NCBI GenBank assembly: GCA_964459445.1
Contig: CAYWMP010000053.1
Coordinates: 1-31,710, forward strand
From: CAYWMP01 sp964459445
Lineage (GTDB): Bacteria; Desulfobacterota; DSM-4660; Desulfatiglandales; HGW-15
DNA length: 31,710 nt
Reading direction: 5' to 3'
How positions within the stretch are numbered: position 1 is the first letter of the stretch; every line of letters starts with the position of its first letter. The notes beneath the pieces were generated by a model that did no database searches, had not been told where the DNA came from, and saw only the letters and a list, made by a program, of their open reading frames with translations. Both the position numbers and the translations under genes were made by a program. Below are positions 7,428 through 14,647 of this stretch, piece by piece.

Positions 7428-8576
7428 ATGGACAGGCACATCATAAGACAAGATCATCGAATCATCGACAGGCCGGTCAGTCGGAGGCAATTCATCAGGC
7501 TCACCGGGCGGGCTGGGCTTGCGGGCGCGGCCATGGGATTGACCGGCGGGTTGATCGGTTGCAGTTCTAACGCCAGCCATGCCGGTACGGTCGAAACCGA
7601 GGCCCTGCCGGGCAGACCCTACCACCACACTGCCGAAGGATTCCGCAACCCGCCCGGAACACCTGCCCACAAACACGATTTGACCTCCTGGATCTATCAC
7701 ATCTGGCGCGAAATCCGCCGGGTCGATCCCGAGGTTCCGGCCGACCACTTCCTTGGTCATAGCGTGACCGCAAAGGCGCTTCTCGAAAAGGGCCCAGAAA
7801 ACAGGTTGACCTGGCTGGGCCACTCCTCCTTTCTGCTCCGTTTGGGCGGCCGGAACATTCTCCTGGACCCGTTCCTGTCCGACTACGCCACCTCGGTACC
7901 ACCCTTCGGACCAAAGCGCTATACACCACCCGGATTGCCGGTTGATAAGCTGCCCGGGGTCGACCTCCTGGTCATCTCCCACAACCATTACGACCACCTG
8001 GACCGGGCCACCCTCGAGGCATTGCCCAACAAGGACCGCATCCCGGTCATCGTACCGCTCAAGTTGAAGGCGTTTTTATCCGAGGTGGGTTTCCGCAATG
8101 TGACCGAGCTGGACTGGCACGACACCAGGAAGACCGGCCCTATCACGGTGACCGCCATCCCTGCGGTTCACTTTTCGGCCAGGAGCCTGTTCGACCGAAA
8201 CGAGACCCTATGGACCGGTTATACCATCAGCGATGGACACACCAAGGTCTATTTTAGCGGGGATACCGGCTACCACGCTATGTTCAAGGGCCTCGGCCGC
8301 CGCTATGGCCCCTTTGATCTGGGGATGGTGCCCATTGGGGCCTACAAACGGGCCTCGAACTTGAAAAGCACCCACGCCACCCCGGAGGAGGCCGTCCGAT
8401 TGGGACGGGACCTGGGTGCCAAGACCCTGGTTCCCATGCATTGGGGCACTCTCGTGTTGAGCTACGAACCGCCTTTTGAACCGCCGGTCCGGTTCCTGAA
8501 GGCCGGTCTGGCCTCCGGATTTTCAGAGGGCCGCCTGTGGAAGATGGCGGTGGGGGAGACCAGGGTCCTGAGCTGA
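7428..8576 (+). CDS. Metallo-beta-lactamase-fold hydrolase, Tat lipoprotein, NAPE-PLD-like
   Basis: The N-terminus carries a twin-arginine motif (SRRQFIRLTG, ~18-27), a hydrophobic stretch and a lipobox-like GLIGC (Cys ~45), so it is likely Tat-exported and lipid-anchored. The hydrolase domain begins at LTWLGHSSFLL (~128). It has the HxHxDH metal motif SHNHYDHLD (H185, H187, D189, H190), then AVHFS (H248), YFSGDTGY (D279) and PMHWGT (H338). LLDPFLSDYA and GPKRYTPPG resemble N-acyl-phosphatidylethanolamine phospholipase D-like proteins, which suggests a lipid or phosphodiester substrate. The gene is GC-rich and convergent with the next one, with 22 nt between stops. The ribosome binding site (AAAGG) is rather far from the ATG, so the exact start is less certain. 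Confidence 0.85.
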   Translation: MDRHIIRQDHRIIDRPVSRRQFIRLTGRAGLAGAAMGLTGGLIGCSSNASHAGTVETEALPGRPYHHTAEGFRNPPGTPAHKHDLTSWIYHIWREIRRVDPEVPADHFLGHSVTAKALLEKGPENRLTWLGHSSFLLRLGGRNILLDPFLSDYATSVPPFGPKRYTPPGLPVDKLPGVDLLVISHNHYDHLDRATLEALPNKDRIPVIVPLKLKAFLSEVGFRNVTELDWHDTRKTGPITVTAIPAVHFSARSLFDRNETLWTGYTISDGHTKVYFSGDTGYHAMFKGLGRRYGPFDLGMVPIGAYKRASNLKSTHATPEEAVRLGRDLGAKTLVPMHWGTLVLSYEPPFEPPVRFLKAGLASGFSEGRLWKMAVGETRVLS

Positions 8577-8609
8577 AACCTCGTTTCTCAATACTTTTTC
8601 ACTTCAGCT
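8571..8609. terminator. Possible shared terminator between convergent genes
   Basis: AGCTGAA and TTCAGCT form a 7-bp inverted repeat that spans the short gap between the two convergent stop codons, with a long 25-nt loop that includes CTTTTTC. A bidirectional terminator is plausible but the stem is weak. Confidence 0.25.
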
Positions 8610-10146
8610 TCATCAATCCACCAGTCAGCTGAGCCATGGCCGCGACCTGTCTACAAAAATGATCTTTATTAAAGGTATCTATTCGCGCATTTGTCGTCCA
8701 ATAGGCTCCCTGAGTACCCATCGTAGCAAAGGCGGGAAGATTCATTTTCACAGCTATTTTCCCCATGCCGTACCAGACCCCTTGTGTTCCACCGTGTTTT
8801 CCTGCCCTCTCCACGCTTTGGACTAAAGCCCTGGGCCATTTGTTGTCCTTCACGGCATTAATGGCCATATCAATTAAAGCTTGATTGTTCCGGGTCCACA
8901 GAAAAGATGGTTCAACTCTGCCTGTGGGCCCATAAGCCCTATCCGTTTCACGATATTCAATCTGTCCCAGGTGCTCTGTCGCAATAAGCCCGACGATGGA
9001 CTTCATTGCCTCTGGATTCTTTGCCAGCCAATCCTGTTTGGCAAAGGCCCTTTCCATTCCCGGCATATAATGGCGATTGTCCATGTAAATCATCAGAGTC
9101 CTTGGTCTTTCCTCTTTTGGGATATGTGAAAAATAAGCCACAATCCCCAAAAGTCCCAGCGCGCCATTGTCCTGAAGTAATGCCGGGCCGTCCGTGTGAG
9201 TGACCATGAGAATCTTCTCATCCTTCTCTGTGTCAAAGTCCTTTCCCGGGAGATAACCGATTAGCTGATAAGTCTCCGTCGACTCCTTTTGTGCCAGGAG
9301 TTTTATGGTCGCCCTTTTCCCCTCCTTCGCATCTTTCAGAACCTCTTTCCCCGCTGCCTTGTCCACATAGAGTGTGGGCCTATTATAGAGAGGCATAACA
9401 GGGAAGGTATATAGACCGGCAAGCCGATCAATACCCATGTTGAATACCACGATTCCCCCCGCTGCGTGGGCCTTGTTCAAGACTTTGTAGACCATGACGG
9501 TCTGGCGGAGTTGCCACCAGACATCATAGGCAACCGACTCACTTGGTGGAATCTGTGTGAAAATGGGAGACCAGTCTTCCTCCGGCGTGCGGTATTCATA
9601 ATCATTTAGAGTAAACCACATCTTATATTTCTTATCCAAAGGGGGTTTTGGATGGGGGGCTGTCCTGAAAACAACGATCTTACCCTTATAAGACTCCAAA
9701 GGGGTTTTGGGATGATAGATAATCATTTCCGCTGTAAGGCCGGCCGAATCGGTGGAACCTGAATAGGCGCCGTAGTGGGCCACCTTCACGGACTTGTTGT
9801 CAGAAACAAGACTCCATTTTGAACTGTTTGGCCATTCTGAGGTATGCCACCGATCATAGGCCCATTTGTTTTTAATCATGTTCACCACACCATAGCCTTT
9901 TAACTTTTTTTCCATAAATGACATATAGGAATTCCAGGACGGACTCCCCGAGAAAGTGGGTCCGCCCTTGTCTTTAAATTCATGCCATACTTGGGCTTCA
10001 TTCGGCGTTATCATAAAGTCAGGATTGATTTGGGTGAGGTAGTTTTGATCAGCAAAGGAATTGGAGATGGTTAGGATGGAAGTTGCAAGAAAACAAAGTG
10101 CTACCCAAGAAACACTGTACCTAGGAAAAAATCTTTTATTTCTCAT
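8599..10146 (-). CDS. Secreted PA/M28-peptidase-like protein with altered active site
   Basis: The 515-residue product has a Sec signal peptide (~1-32, ending near NSFADQ). Residues ~130-290 include a PA-like insert (KAHAAGGIVVFNMG). An M28-like domain follows: VTHTDG (H317, D319) would be the first metal site and LQDNGALG (D326) the bridging Asp. Where canonical M28 enzymes have the catalytic Glu-Glu pair after the next strand, this protein has IYMDNRHYMPG (~353-363). It then has ATEHLGQIE (E391, H392) and a late H-rich segment (KHGGTQG). It is therefore a divergent or non-peptidase member. The start ATG (10144-10146 on the reverse strand) follows GGAGGG, a strong site. It faces the MBL-fold gene tail to tail, and both are exported, but a shared pathway is not shown. 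Confidence 0.75.
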   Translation of the reverse strand: MRNKRFFPRYSVSWVALCFLATSILTISNSFADQNYLTQINPDFMITPNEAQVWHEFKDKGGPTFSGSPSWNSYMSFMEKKLKGYGVVNMIKNKWAYDRWHTSEWPNSSKWSLVSDNKSVKVAHYGAYSGSTDSAGLTAEMIIYHPKTPLESYKGKIVVFRTAPHPKPPLDKKYKMWFTLNDYEYRTPEEDWSPIFTQIPPSESVAYDVWWQLRQTVMVYKVLNKAHAAGGIVVFNMGIDRLAGLYTFPVMPLYNRPTLYVDKAAGKEVLKDAKEGKRATIKLLAQKESTETYQLIGYLPGKDFDTEKDEKILMVTHTDGPALLQDNGALGLLGIVAYFSHIPKEERPRTLMIYMDNRHYMPGMERAFAKQDWLAKNPEAMKSIVGLIATEHLGQIEYRETDRAYGPTGRVEPSFLWTRNNQALIDMAINAVKDNKWPRALVQSVERAGKHGGTQGVWYGMGKIAVKMNLPAFATMGTQGAYWTTNARIDTFNKDHFCRQVAAMAQLTGGLMKLK

Positions 10147-10573
10147 GCTGTCCCTCCATAAAAGTAATAAAAGGTTGAACTTATTGACACCTGTTCACTC
10201 CCTTTGCCGAGCCGTCCCTTTGGCGTACAGCCGCTGATCTGATAATAGCCGATTTTTTGTCAGACAACAACCGTCGGTTCTAATGTTTTAAGGCCTGCAA
10301 AAGGCTCCACTTCTCGCGTTGAAAACGGGGTTTTGTTTTTGGAAATAGCTGTGGCAAGAGTAAGAGCCAAGCTCATGTTTTAGAAATCAGATGATGTTGA
10401 AATAGTATAACTTATTATCTTATGTACGTCCCCTATTTCTAATTCAAAAAATCAAGTTGCTTTGGAAGCACAGTCCCCTATTTCTGAACACGGTAAAGCC
10501 TTTCCTTTACAAAATTAACCGGAAAGCTAATAATTCAGGTTCTGACCCTGTTTCTCGTTAATTTGGAGGTCTA
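10147..10573. other. Repeat-rich spacer between divergent genes
   Basis: No gene is supported in this 427-nt spacer. It contains the M28-like gene's ribosome binding site, the degraded leader-hairpin copy, two ...CCCCTATTTCT motifs, and a third short motif (AATTCAGGTTCTGACCC, about 10531-10547) just ahead of the oxidoreductase. That last motif is echoed at 16198-16220 before the glycyl radical enzyme. Confidence 0.5.
10313..10440 (+). repeat. Dispersed leader-hairpin element, degraded copy 4
   Basis: From the ACGGGG-TTTTGTTTTTGG stretch to TATGTACGTCCCCTATTTCT, this region aligns over ~115 nt with 20465-20579. Shared blocks include CTGTGGCAAGA, AGCCA, and TGTTGAAA-like A-rich sequence. The left arm of the hairpin is degraded (TTCTCGCGTTGAAAACGGGG), so a stable terminator no longer forms. 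A second GTCCCCTATTTCTG lies at about 10470. Confidence 0.6.
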
Positions 10574-11584
10574 ATGACCTACAAGCGCGTTATCATAAAA
10601 GAATTTGGTACTCCCGAAGTATTAGAAGTTATTGAGGAGCCAAATCTTCCCGAGCCAAAGTCAGGAGAAATCCGGGTAAAAGTCCTTGTAACGAGCGCCG
10701 CCTTCACCGATACGATGATTCGAAAAGGTTTCTATCCCGACGTTAAGGAAAAACCGCCTTTTTCTCCAGGATATGACATGGTCGGAGTGGTGGATAAACT
10801 GGGGGAAGGCACGAGCAAATTCCGCGTCGGGGATCGTGTTTGCGACCTGACCATAATAGGCTCTTACTCAGAATACATCTGCGTTTCCGAGAACCATCTT
10901 GTCTCGGTGCCGGATTCTATTGATCCAGGTGAAGCCGTGAGTTTGGTGCTCACCTATGTAACAGCATATCAGATGCTCCATCGAGTAGCCAAAGTGGAAA
11001 CGGGCCAAAGCATCTTGGTGCATGGGGCCGGTGGGGCCGTTGGAACTGCTCTACTTGAGCTATCCGGATTGAAAAATCTAAATATTTTTGGTACTGCCTC
11101 CGCTGGAAAACATGAATCGCTCCAACAATATGGAGCTACACTGATTGATTACTGTCATGAGGACTTTGTCGCAGAATTAAAACAACTGGCACCTGATGGG
11201 ATAGACGTAGCCTTCGATGGATTGGGCTGGCAGAGTTTCAAACGTTCATTAAAGACAATAAAGCCTGGAGGGATGCTTGTTGCCTATGGTTTTTCTGACG
11301 CTGTAAAAAAAGGCAAAGCGAATGTTATCTGGGATTTCATTCGCTTCAAGCTCATGAGTTTGGTCCCGGGATCAAAAAGAAAGACCTTTTACTCGATTAC
11401 CGAATTGAGAAAGCGGCATCCGGACTGGTTTCGTGAAGATCTGGATGAGCTGCTTGCGCTTCTTTCGAAATCAAAAATAAAACCCTCTATCTGGAAACGT
11501 TTGCCGCTTTCAGACGCACGGCAGGCGCATGAATTAATAGAGCAATCCAAGCCTCAAGGGAAAATTATTTTAGAGGTTGGATAA
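10574..11584 (+). CDS. MDR-family NAD(P)H:quinone-oxidoreductase-like protein
   Basis: This is a full-length (336 aa) medium-chain dehydrogenase/reductase of the zinc-free quinone-reductase type. It has the N-terminal GroES-like fold (PKSGEIRVKVLVTSAAFTD, PPFSPGYDMVGVV, GDRV) and a Rossmann domain with the nucleotide loop ILVHGAGGAVGTAL (~150-163) and the adjacent Ser/Gly region. No zinc-ligand Cys cluster is visible. It would reduce a quinone or activated alkene with NADPH; the substrate is open. GGAGG ends 4 nt before the ATG. The stop overlaps the beginning of the ORF6N reading frame, so the two may be translationally coupled, although no functional link is known. Confidence 0.87.
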   Translation: MTYKRVIIKEFGTPEVLEVIEEPNLPEPKSGEIRVKVLVTSAAFTDTMIRKGFYPDVKEKPPFSPGYDMVGVVDKLGEGTSKFRVGDRVCDLTIIGSYSEYICVSENHLVSVPDSIDPGEAVSLVLTYVTAYQMLHRVAKVETGQSILVHGAGGAVGTALLELSGLKNLNIFGTASAGKHESLQQYGATLIDYCHEDFVAELKQLAPDGIDVAFDGLGWQSFKRSLKTIKPGGMLVAYGFSDAVKKGKANVIWDFIRFKLMSLVPGSKRKTFYSITELRKRHPDWFREDLDELLALLSKSKIKPSIWKRLPLSDARQAHELIEQSKPQGKIILEVG

Positions 11585-12209
11585 ACTTGCAGATACATGG
11601 TTCAATGCTCCGGAGTTCCGGAATCATTTTCCTATTGTTGAATCACGACCCATAGAAAGGATCGTTAATAAAATATGTGCTATCCGAGATATGAAGGTTA
11701 TGCTCGACAGAGATCCTGCTGAGCTCTATGGGGTAGAGACAGGAGTGCCAAAACAGGCGCTTAGAAGGAATAAAAAACGATTTCCAAAAGATTTCATGTT
11801 TGAGCTCACAAAAGAAGAAAATCAGTCTCTAAGATCACAATTTGTGACCTTAAAGCGGGGCCAGCATTCTAAATACCTTCCTTTTGCCTTCACAGAGCAA
11901 GGCGTGGCTATGTTATCAAATGTTTTAAATAGCGAAAGGGCAATAGAAGTTAATATTGAAATCATGCGAGCCTTTGTCAAAGTTCGTGAAATGCTGGGGG
12001 CACACAGGAAACTGGCCACAAAATTAAAGGAACTGGAAAACCGCATCGAAGATCATGACGAAAAGATCCGGACTGTCTTTGAGGCGATCCGTCAGCTCAT
12101 GACTCCGCTCGAAAAGACAAAGAAGAAAATCGGTTTTGAAGTAAAAGAACCAAAAACAAAGTACGCCAAAAAGATACGACCTAAAGGAAGCAAAAGCCGG
12201 AATCGGTAA
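11577..12209 (+). CDS. ORF6N-domain (phage antirepressor-like) protein
   Basis: Residues ~26-115 form an ORF6N domain: RDMKVMLDRDPAELYGVET (~37-55), RFPKDFMFELTKEE, LRSQFVT and FAFTEQGVAML (~104-113). A helical region and a basic tail (KKKIGFEVKEPKTKYAKK) follow. ORF6N domains are DNA-binding modules of phage and mobile-element antirepressors, and chromosomal copies are usually orphans. The start is uncertain. The only in-frame start before the domain is a TTG at 11577, directly abutting AGAGG and overlapping the upstream stop. The next ATG (11691) would cut into the domain. The first ~25 residues do not look like the family and may be read-in sequence after a rearrangement. A fossil relative lies at 3936-4040. 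Confidence 0.75.
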   Translation: MDKLADTWFNAPEFRNHFPIVESRPIERIVNKICAIRDMKVMLDRDPAELYGVETGVPKQALRRNKKRFPKDFMFELTKEENQSLRSQFVTLKRGQHSKYLPFAFTEQGVAMLSNVLNSERAIEVNIEIMRAFVKVREMLGAHRKLATKLKELENRIEDHDEKIRTVFEAIRQLMTPLEKTKKKIGFEVKEPKTKYAKKIRPKGSKSRNR

Positions 12210-12256
12210 AGCCACGACCACGGACCTCTCGACCCTGCGATAAACTCAGGAGCTGT

Positions 12257-12272
12257 ACATCAAATTTGATGT
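12257..12272. promoter_or_regulatory. Perfect 16-bp palindrome, probable toxin-antitoxin operator
   Basis: ACATCAAATTTGATGT is a perfect inverted repeat that ends 9 nt before the toxin ATG. HTH antitoxins of the HigA type usually autoregulate by binding such a palindrome. The site and spacing are visible; the binding protein is inferred. Confidence 0.6.
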
Positions 12273-12281
12273 TGATTAGGC

Positions 12282-12635
12282 ATGGATTTCAGTGTAGAAT
12301 TCTATGAGACTTTATCCGGGCGCTCCCCTGTTGCGGAGTTTCTAGACGACCTGAAAAATTCAGATCCAGACGATTTCGCATCTGTCATGGCAGGGCTGGC
12401 GAAACTAAAGAAAAGGGATTATCACAAACTTCCTCTGTCAAAGGTTATTGGCGGTGATCTCTTCGAACTGCGCCACGTTGGCAAGCTGAACACGAGGGTC
12501 ATGTACTTTTTCGTAAAGGGCCGAAGAATTATTCTCTTACATGGCATTCGAAATAAGGGGAGAAAAATCGCAACGCGGGATCGCAAAGTAGCCCTGGAGA
12601 GAAGAAGTGATTGGCTGTCGAGGTTTGAAAAATGA
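12282..12635 (+). CDS. HigB/RelE-superfamily toxin (phage-derived Gp49-like)
   Basis: The 117-residue protein fits the Gp49-like HigB family. The N-terminus VEFYETLSGRSPVAEFLDDL, a central LPLSKVIGGDLFELRH, and RVMYFFVKGRRIILLHGIRNKGRK are the typical strands, and the last of these carries the basic residues expected for ribosome-dependent mRNA cleavage. It is likely a translation-inhibiting RNase neutralised by the product of the next gene, whose ATG overlaps this stop (ATGA). The ribosome binding site is weak, which fits low toxin expression. The order is toxin first, as in HigBA pairs. Confidence 0.85.
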   Translation: MDFSVEFYETLSGRSPVAEFLDDLKNSDPDDFASVMAGLAKLKKRDYHKLPLSKVIGGDLFELRHVGKLNTRVMYFFVKGRRIILLHGIRNKGRKIATRDRKVALERRSDWLSRFEK

Positions 12636-12976
12636 AGCGCCGAACCAATTTTGATAAATATCTGGAAGAGCATTTGAAAGATCCGGATTTTGCGGCACGC
12701 TTCAAAAAGGCCGGCGAAGCCTGGGATGTGGCTTTGCAAATAGCAGCACTGCGAAGAGAATACGGGCTCTCGCAGAAAGAGCTGGCCGAAAGGGTTGGTA
12801 CGTCTCAACAGCAGATCAGCAGACTTGAATCCCCAACCTATGAAGGGCACTCTTTAAGCATGCTGCGCCGGGTTGCCGCAGTTCTTGGCGCAACGGTACA
12901 AGTAAAAATTCAACGCGAGCGGCATCACGGGCAGCCTGCTGTAGCTGAGCGCAGTGCAAAATACGGCCGGAAATAG
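12632..12976 (+). CDS. XRE-family HTH antitoxin (HigA-like)
   Basis: The 114-residue protein has an extended N-terminal helix region (NFDKYLEEHLKDPDFAARF, ~6-24) typical of this antitoxin group. A Cro/CI helix-turn-helix follows at ~37-67 (REYGLSQKELAERVGTSQQ, then ISRLE), and after it SMLRRVAAVLGATVQV. It should bind and neutralise the upstream toxin and repress the operon through the palindrome at 12257-12272. Its start codon overlaps the toxin stop by 4 nt, so the two are translationally coupled. The 20-residue basic tail (ERHHGQPAVAERSAKY) is extra to the HTH core. Confidence 0.88.
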   Translation: MKRRTNFDKYLEEHLKDPDFAARFKKAGEAWDVALQIAALRREYGLSQKELAERVGTSQQQISRLESPTYEGHSLSMLRRVAAVLGATVQVKIQRERHHGQPAVAERSAKYGRK

Positions 12977-13207
12977 TAACAGGTAGAGTGTAGAGAAAGT
13001 CACCAATGATCCCTTGGCCCTTCGACTCGCTCAGGACAGGCCACGGACGACTGGCCCCGCGACTTTGCTCGGGGCAGGCAATTGACCCCTTATTTTTTGG
13101 AAGTATTTTCTATGTACCGATTCTGCTTGACTTTCTACCCCCATTTTCGTTCCATGAACTAGAGATTTCCCCTCCTACACTTTAACCTCTAATCCGGAGG
13201 TTACCTC

Positions 13208-13240
13208 ATGGAGAAACACCTCAAGATGGGCTTACCATGA
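13208..13240 (+). CDS. Leader mini-ORF 1, peptide MEKHLKMGLP
   Basis: ATG at 13208, ten codons, TGA at 13238. GGAGG lies 7 nt upstream and sits in the right arm of a small hairpin (AACCTC / GAGGTT), so its availability could be switched. The peptide matches mini-ORF 2 (13885-13923) in the pattern MxxxLKMxLP. The Lys, Leu and Pro codons differ only at synonymous positions, which points to selection on the peptide. It lies 111 nt ahead of the GYD gene. A regulatory leader-peptide role is inferred. Confidence 0.5.
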   Translation: MEKHLKMGLP

Positions 13241-13272
13241 TCCTAACGGGATATCCCAGCCCTGTTAGGATC
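13239..13272 (+). promoter_or_regulatory. Strong stem-loop after mini-ORF 1
   Basis: GATCCTAAC pairs with GTTAGGATC, extended by GGG/CCC, around a short loop. An alternative small palindrome, GGGATATCCC, lies inside. The stem begins at the mini-ORF stop codon. No T-run follows, so it is not a simple terminator. It could be an mRNA processing or stability element, or part of a translation-controlled switch. Confidence 0.5.
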
Positions 13273-13351
13273 TGTATCACATTTCCGTTTATCATGGATT
13301 CACAAGTTTGAGGGGGGGCTTCTAGGGCAGATATGAAAAGGGGGTGGTATC

Positions 13352-13645
13352 ATGTCAACCTATATTATACTGTGCAATTACACGCAAAAAGGCATTGAGA
13401 ACATCAAGGAGAGCCCTGCCCGGCTCGATGCTGCCAAACAAGCCTTTCAAGCCATGGGTGGGGAGTTGAAGGAGTTTTATCTGGTCGTCGGCCGATACGA
13501 CATGGTCGTGGTCGGCGAAGTACCGGATGATGAAACGGTTGCTAAGTTGGCCCTTGCTATAGGTTCGAGTGGTGCCGTGCGCACGGAGACCCTTCGAGCA
13601 TTCCCGGAGGATGAATACAGAAATATCATAGATGCTCTTCCCTAA
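13352..13645 (+). CDS. GYD-domain protein
   Basis: The 97-residue protein is a stand-alone GYD domain: MSTYIILCNYTQKGIENIKESPARLDAAK at the start in two strand/helix blocks, then VVGRYDMVVVGEVPDDETVAKLALAIGSSG and TLRAFPEDEY. GYD is a ferredoxin-like dimeric alpha-beta barrel domain named after a G-[YRF]-D motif, seen here as VVGRYDMV. Its function is not defined; members sit near stress and metabolic genes. AAAGGGGGTGG precedes the ATG. It is the first gene after mini-ORF 1, and the next gene also follows a mini-ORF, so the two may share a control system. Confidence 0.87.
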   Translation: MSTYIILCNYTQKGIENIKESPARLDAAKQAFQAMGGELKEFYLVVGRYDMVVVGEVPDDETVAKLALAIGSSGAVRTETLRAFPEDEYRNIIDALP

Positions 13646-13791
13646 ACAGTTGGTTGGATAAACCTTAACAAAGCCCGGATGCACCTCCCTCGATCGATCG
13701 TAATGTAGATATCTCTGTTAATGCGCTAAAAGCCTAAAAATTGGAGAACCATAATTAGCGATTATTTCAAAACTACGCTTTTCGATTTTGG

Positions 13792-13820
13792 TTGACCTTT
13801 TATCGTTTTCTGATTGTAAT
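13792..13820 (+). promoter_or_regulatory. Candidate sigma-70 promoter ahead of mini-ORF 2
   Basis: TTGACC (13792-13797) and TGTAAT (13815-13820) are separated by 17 nt. A TATAAT also occurs at 13833-13838 but lacks a matching -35. Either would give a transcript covering the mini-ORF and the 98-residue protein gene. Confidence 0.4.
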
Positions 13821-13884
13821 TAAGCCAATTTGTATAATCCTTCCTTAACCTCAACTTAACACCCCTATGCGAGGGAGGAGTCAG

Positions 13885-13923
13885 ATGGGGAATCCTCTCA
13901 AAATGTGCCTACCTCCCCTCTGA
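13885..13923 (+). CDS. Leader mini-ORF 2, peptide MGNPLKMCLPPL
   Basis: ATG at 13885, twelve codons, TGA at 13921. GGGAGG lies 6 nt upstream. The peptide shares LKM-x-LP and overall spacing with mini-ORF 1. CCCT-ATGCG-AGGG upstream can pair over part of the ribosome binding site. It lies 130 nt ahead of the 98-residue protein gene. Confidence 0.5.
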   Translation: MGNPLKMCLPPL

Positions 13924-14054
13924 TAGGAGATCGGCTGACCTATTCAGAGCTCAAGCAATCTTTCAATTATCCAATTAACCTTTCGGAAGGTTCCCTGTTT
14001 TTAGAAAAAGGGCCTTACTGCTCATTCGTATTGGGGAATAGAAAGGAGGTTTTT

Positions 14055-14351
14055 ATGAAAGCAGGCATCGTTTTTACAGGAACAGGACCCATTCTTATTC
14101 TGAGCACATATGCTTCTTTTAAGGATCCAAATCTAATCTCAAAACTGGAAGCCAAGGGTATCAAAAAATACATCGCTGCTGAGCTTTCCTTGGAAAGTGT
14201 TAAGAAAAAATACGGGAATCATTTCAACGTGGTTATGGGTGATCTTAACCAAAGTGATGACCTTAGGGTGCTGGATTATAACGGCTACAACGTTTTTTAT
14301 AACTTTTCGTTTTCCGAGATGGGGCAACCGGTCTATATAGAACCGTCTTGA
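14055..14351 (+). CDS. Conserved-looking small protein of unknown function
   Basis: The 98-residue product begins MKAGIVFTGTGPILIL, a strand plus Gly-rich turn. It continues with SKLEAKGIKKYIAAELSLESVKKKYGNHFNVVMGDL and ends with YNVFYNFSFSEMGQPVYIEP. It is soluble, alpha/beta, and without signal or membrane segment. I recall similar short 'cytosolic protein' entries in anaerobic Deltaproteobacteria, but cannot assign a function. AAAGGAGG sits 6 nt before the ATG at 14055, far better than any upstream start. It lies in a cluster with the GYD and cytidylate-kinase-like genes, all on the + strand. Confidence 0.7.
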   Translation: MKAGIVFTGTGPILILSTYASFKDPNLISKLEAKGIKKYIAAELSLESVKKKYGNHFNVVMGDLNQSDDLRVLDYNGYNVFYNFSFSEMGQPVYIEPS

Positions 14352-14647
14352 CGGATGAGGCAGTCAAAGATGATTTTAAAAAGGCGTTCTATTATGAGAA
14401 CAGTTTGTCTTTCGCCACCAATAGGATGAAACCTTTGTTATTGTGACGGGGGATAGAGGTTTCTAATTTGTGATCTAATCAAGCTGCGGGTCATATTGTC
14501 TACTTTTGAGTATGTGCGATCTGTTTGTCTGTAATAGCGGGGGAGAAAAGAAATATTAACCGGGAAGGCTAAAAAGACCAAAATAGTCGAAAAACCCTTT
14601 CTACTGAAACGAAGAGTATCAAGTGGTATTAAATTAAGGAGGGAATT

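Larger units (their letters stand above)
12977..13351 (+). other. Leader region of the GYD-domain gene
   Basis: The first ~110 nt hold repetitive spacer sequence and a TTGACCCCTTATTTTT motif (13082-13097). A TTGACT at 13127-13132 may be a -35 box, but the matching -10 is poor. AACCTC...GAGGTT (13184-13202) forms a small hairpin that includes the ribosome binding site of a 10-codon ORF at 13208. A strong hairpin follows directly. Confidence 0.5.
13646..14054 (+). other. Spacer and leader of the 98-residue protein gene
   Basis: No large gene is supported in this 409-nt stretch. It contains a promoter candidate at 13792-13820 and mini-ORF 2 at 13885. A second open frame starts with a GTG at 13905 and runs into the 98-residue protein in the same frame, but the strong ribosome binding site at 14042-14049 shows the real start is 14055. 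Confidence 0.5.

Noticed and set aside
7356..7997. 213-codon reverse frame across the start of the MBL-fold gene
   Set aside because: The forward gene has Tat, lipobox and HxHxDH motifs; the reverse product is Gly/Val-rich without motifs.
13239..13272. Intrinsic terminator before the GYD gene
   Set aside because: The stem is strong but no T-run follows on either strand.
13905..14054. Upstream extension of the 98-residue protein from a GTG
   Set aside because: It overlaps mini-ORF 2, whereas AAAGGAGG directly precedes the ATG at 14055, where the compact domain begins.
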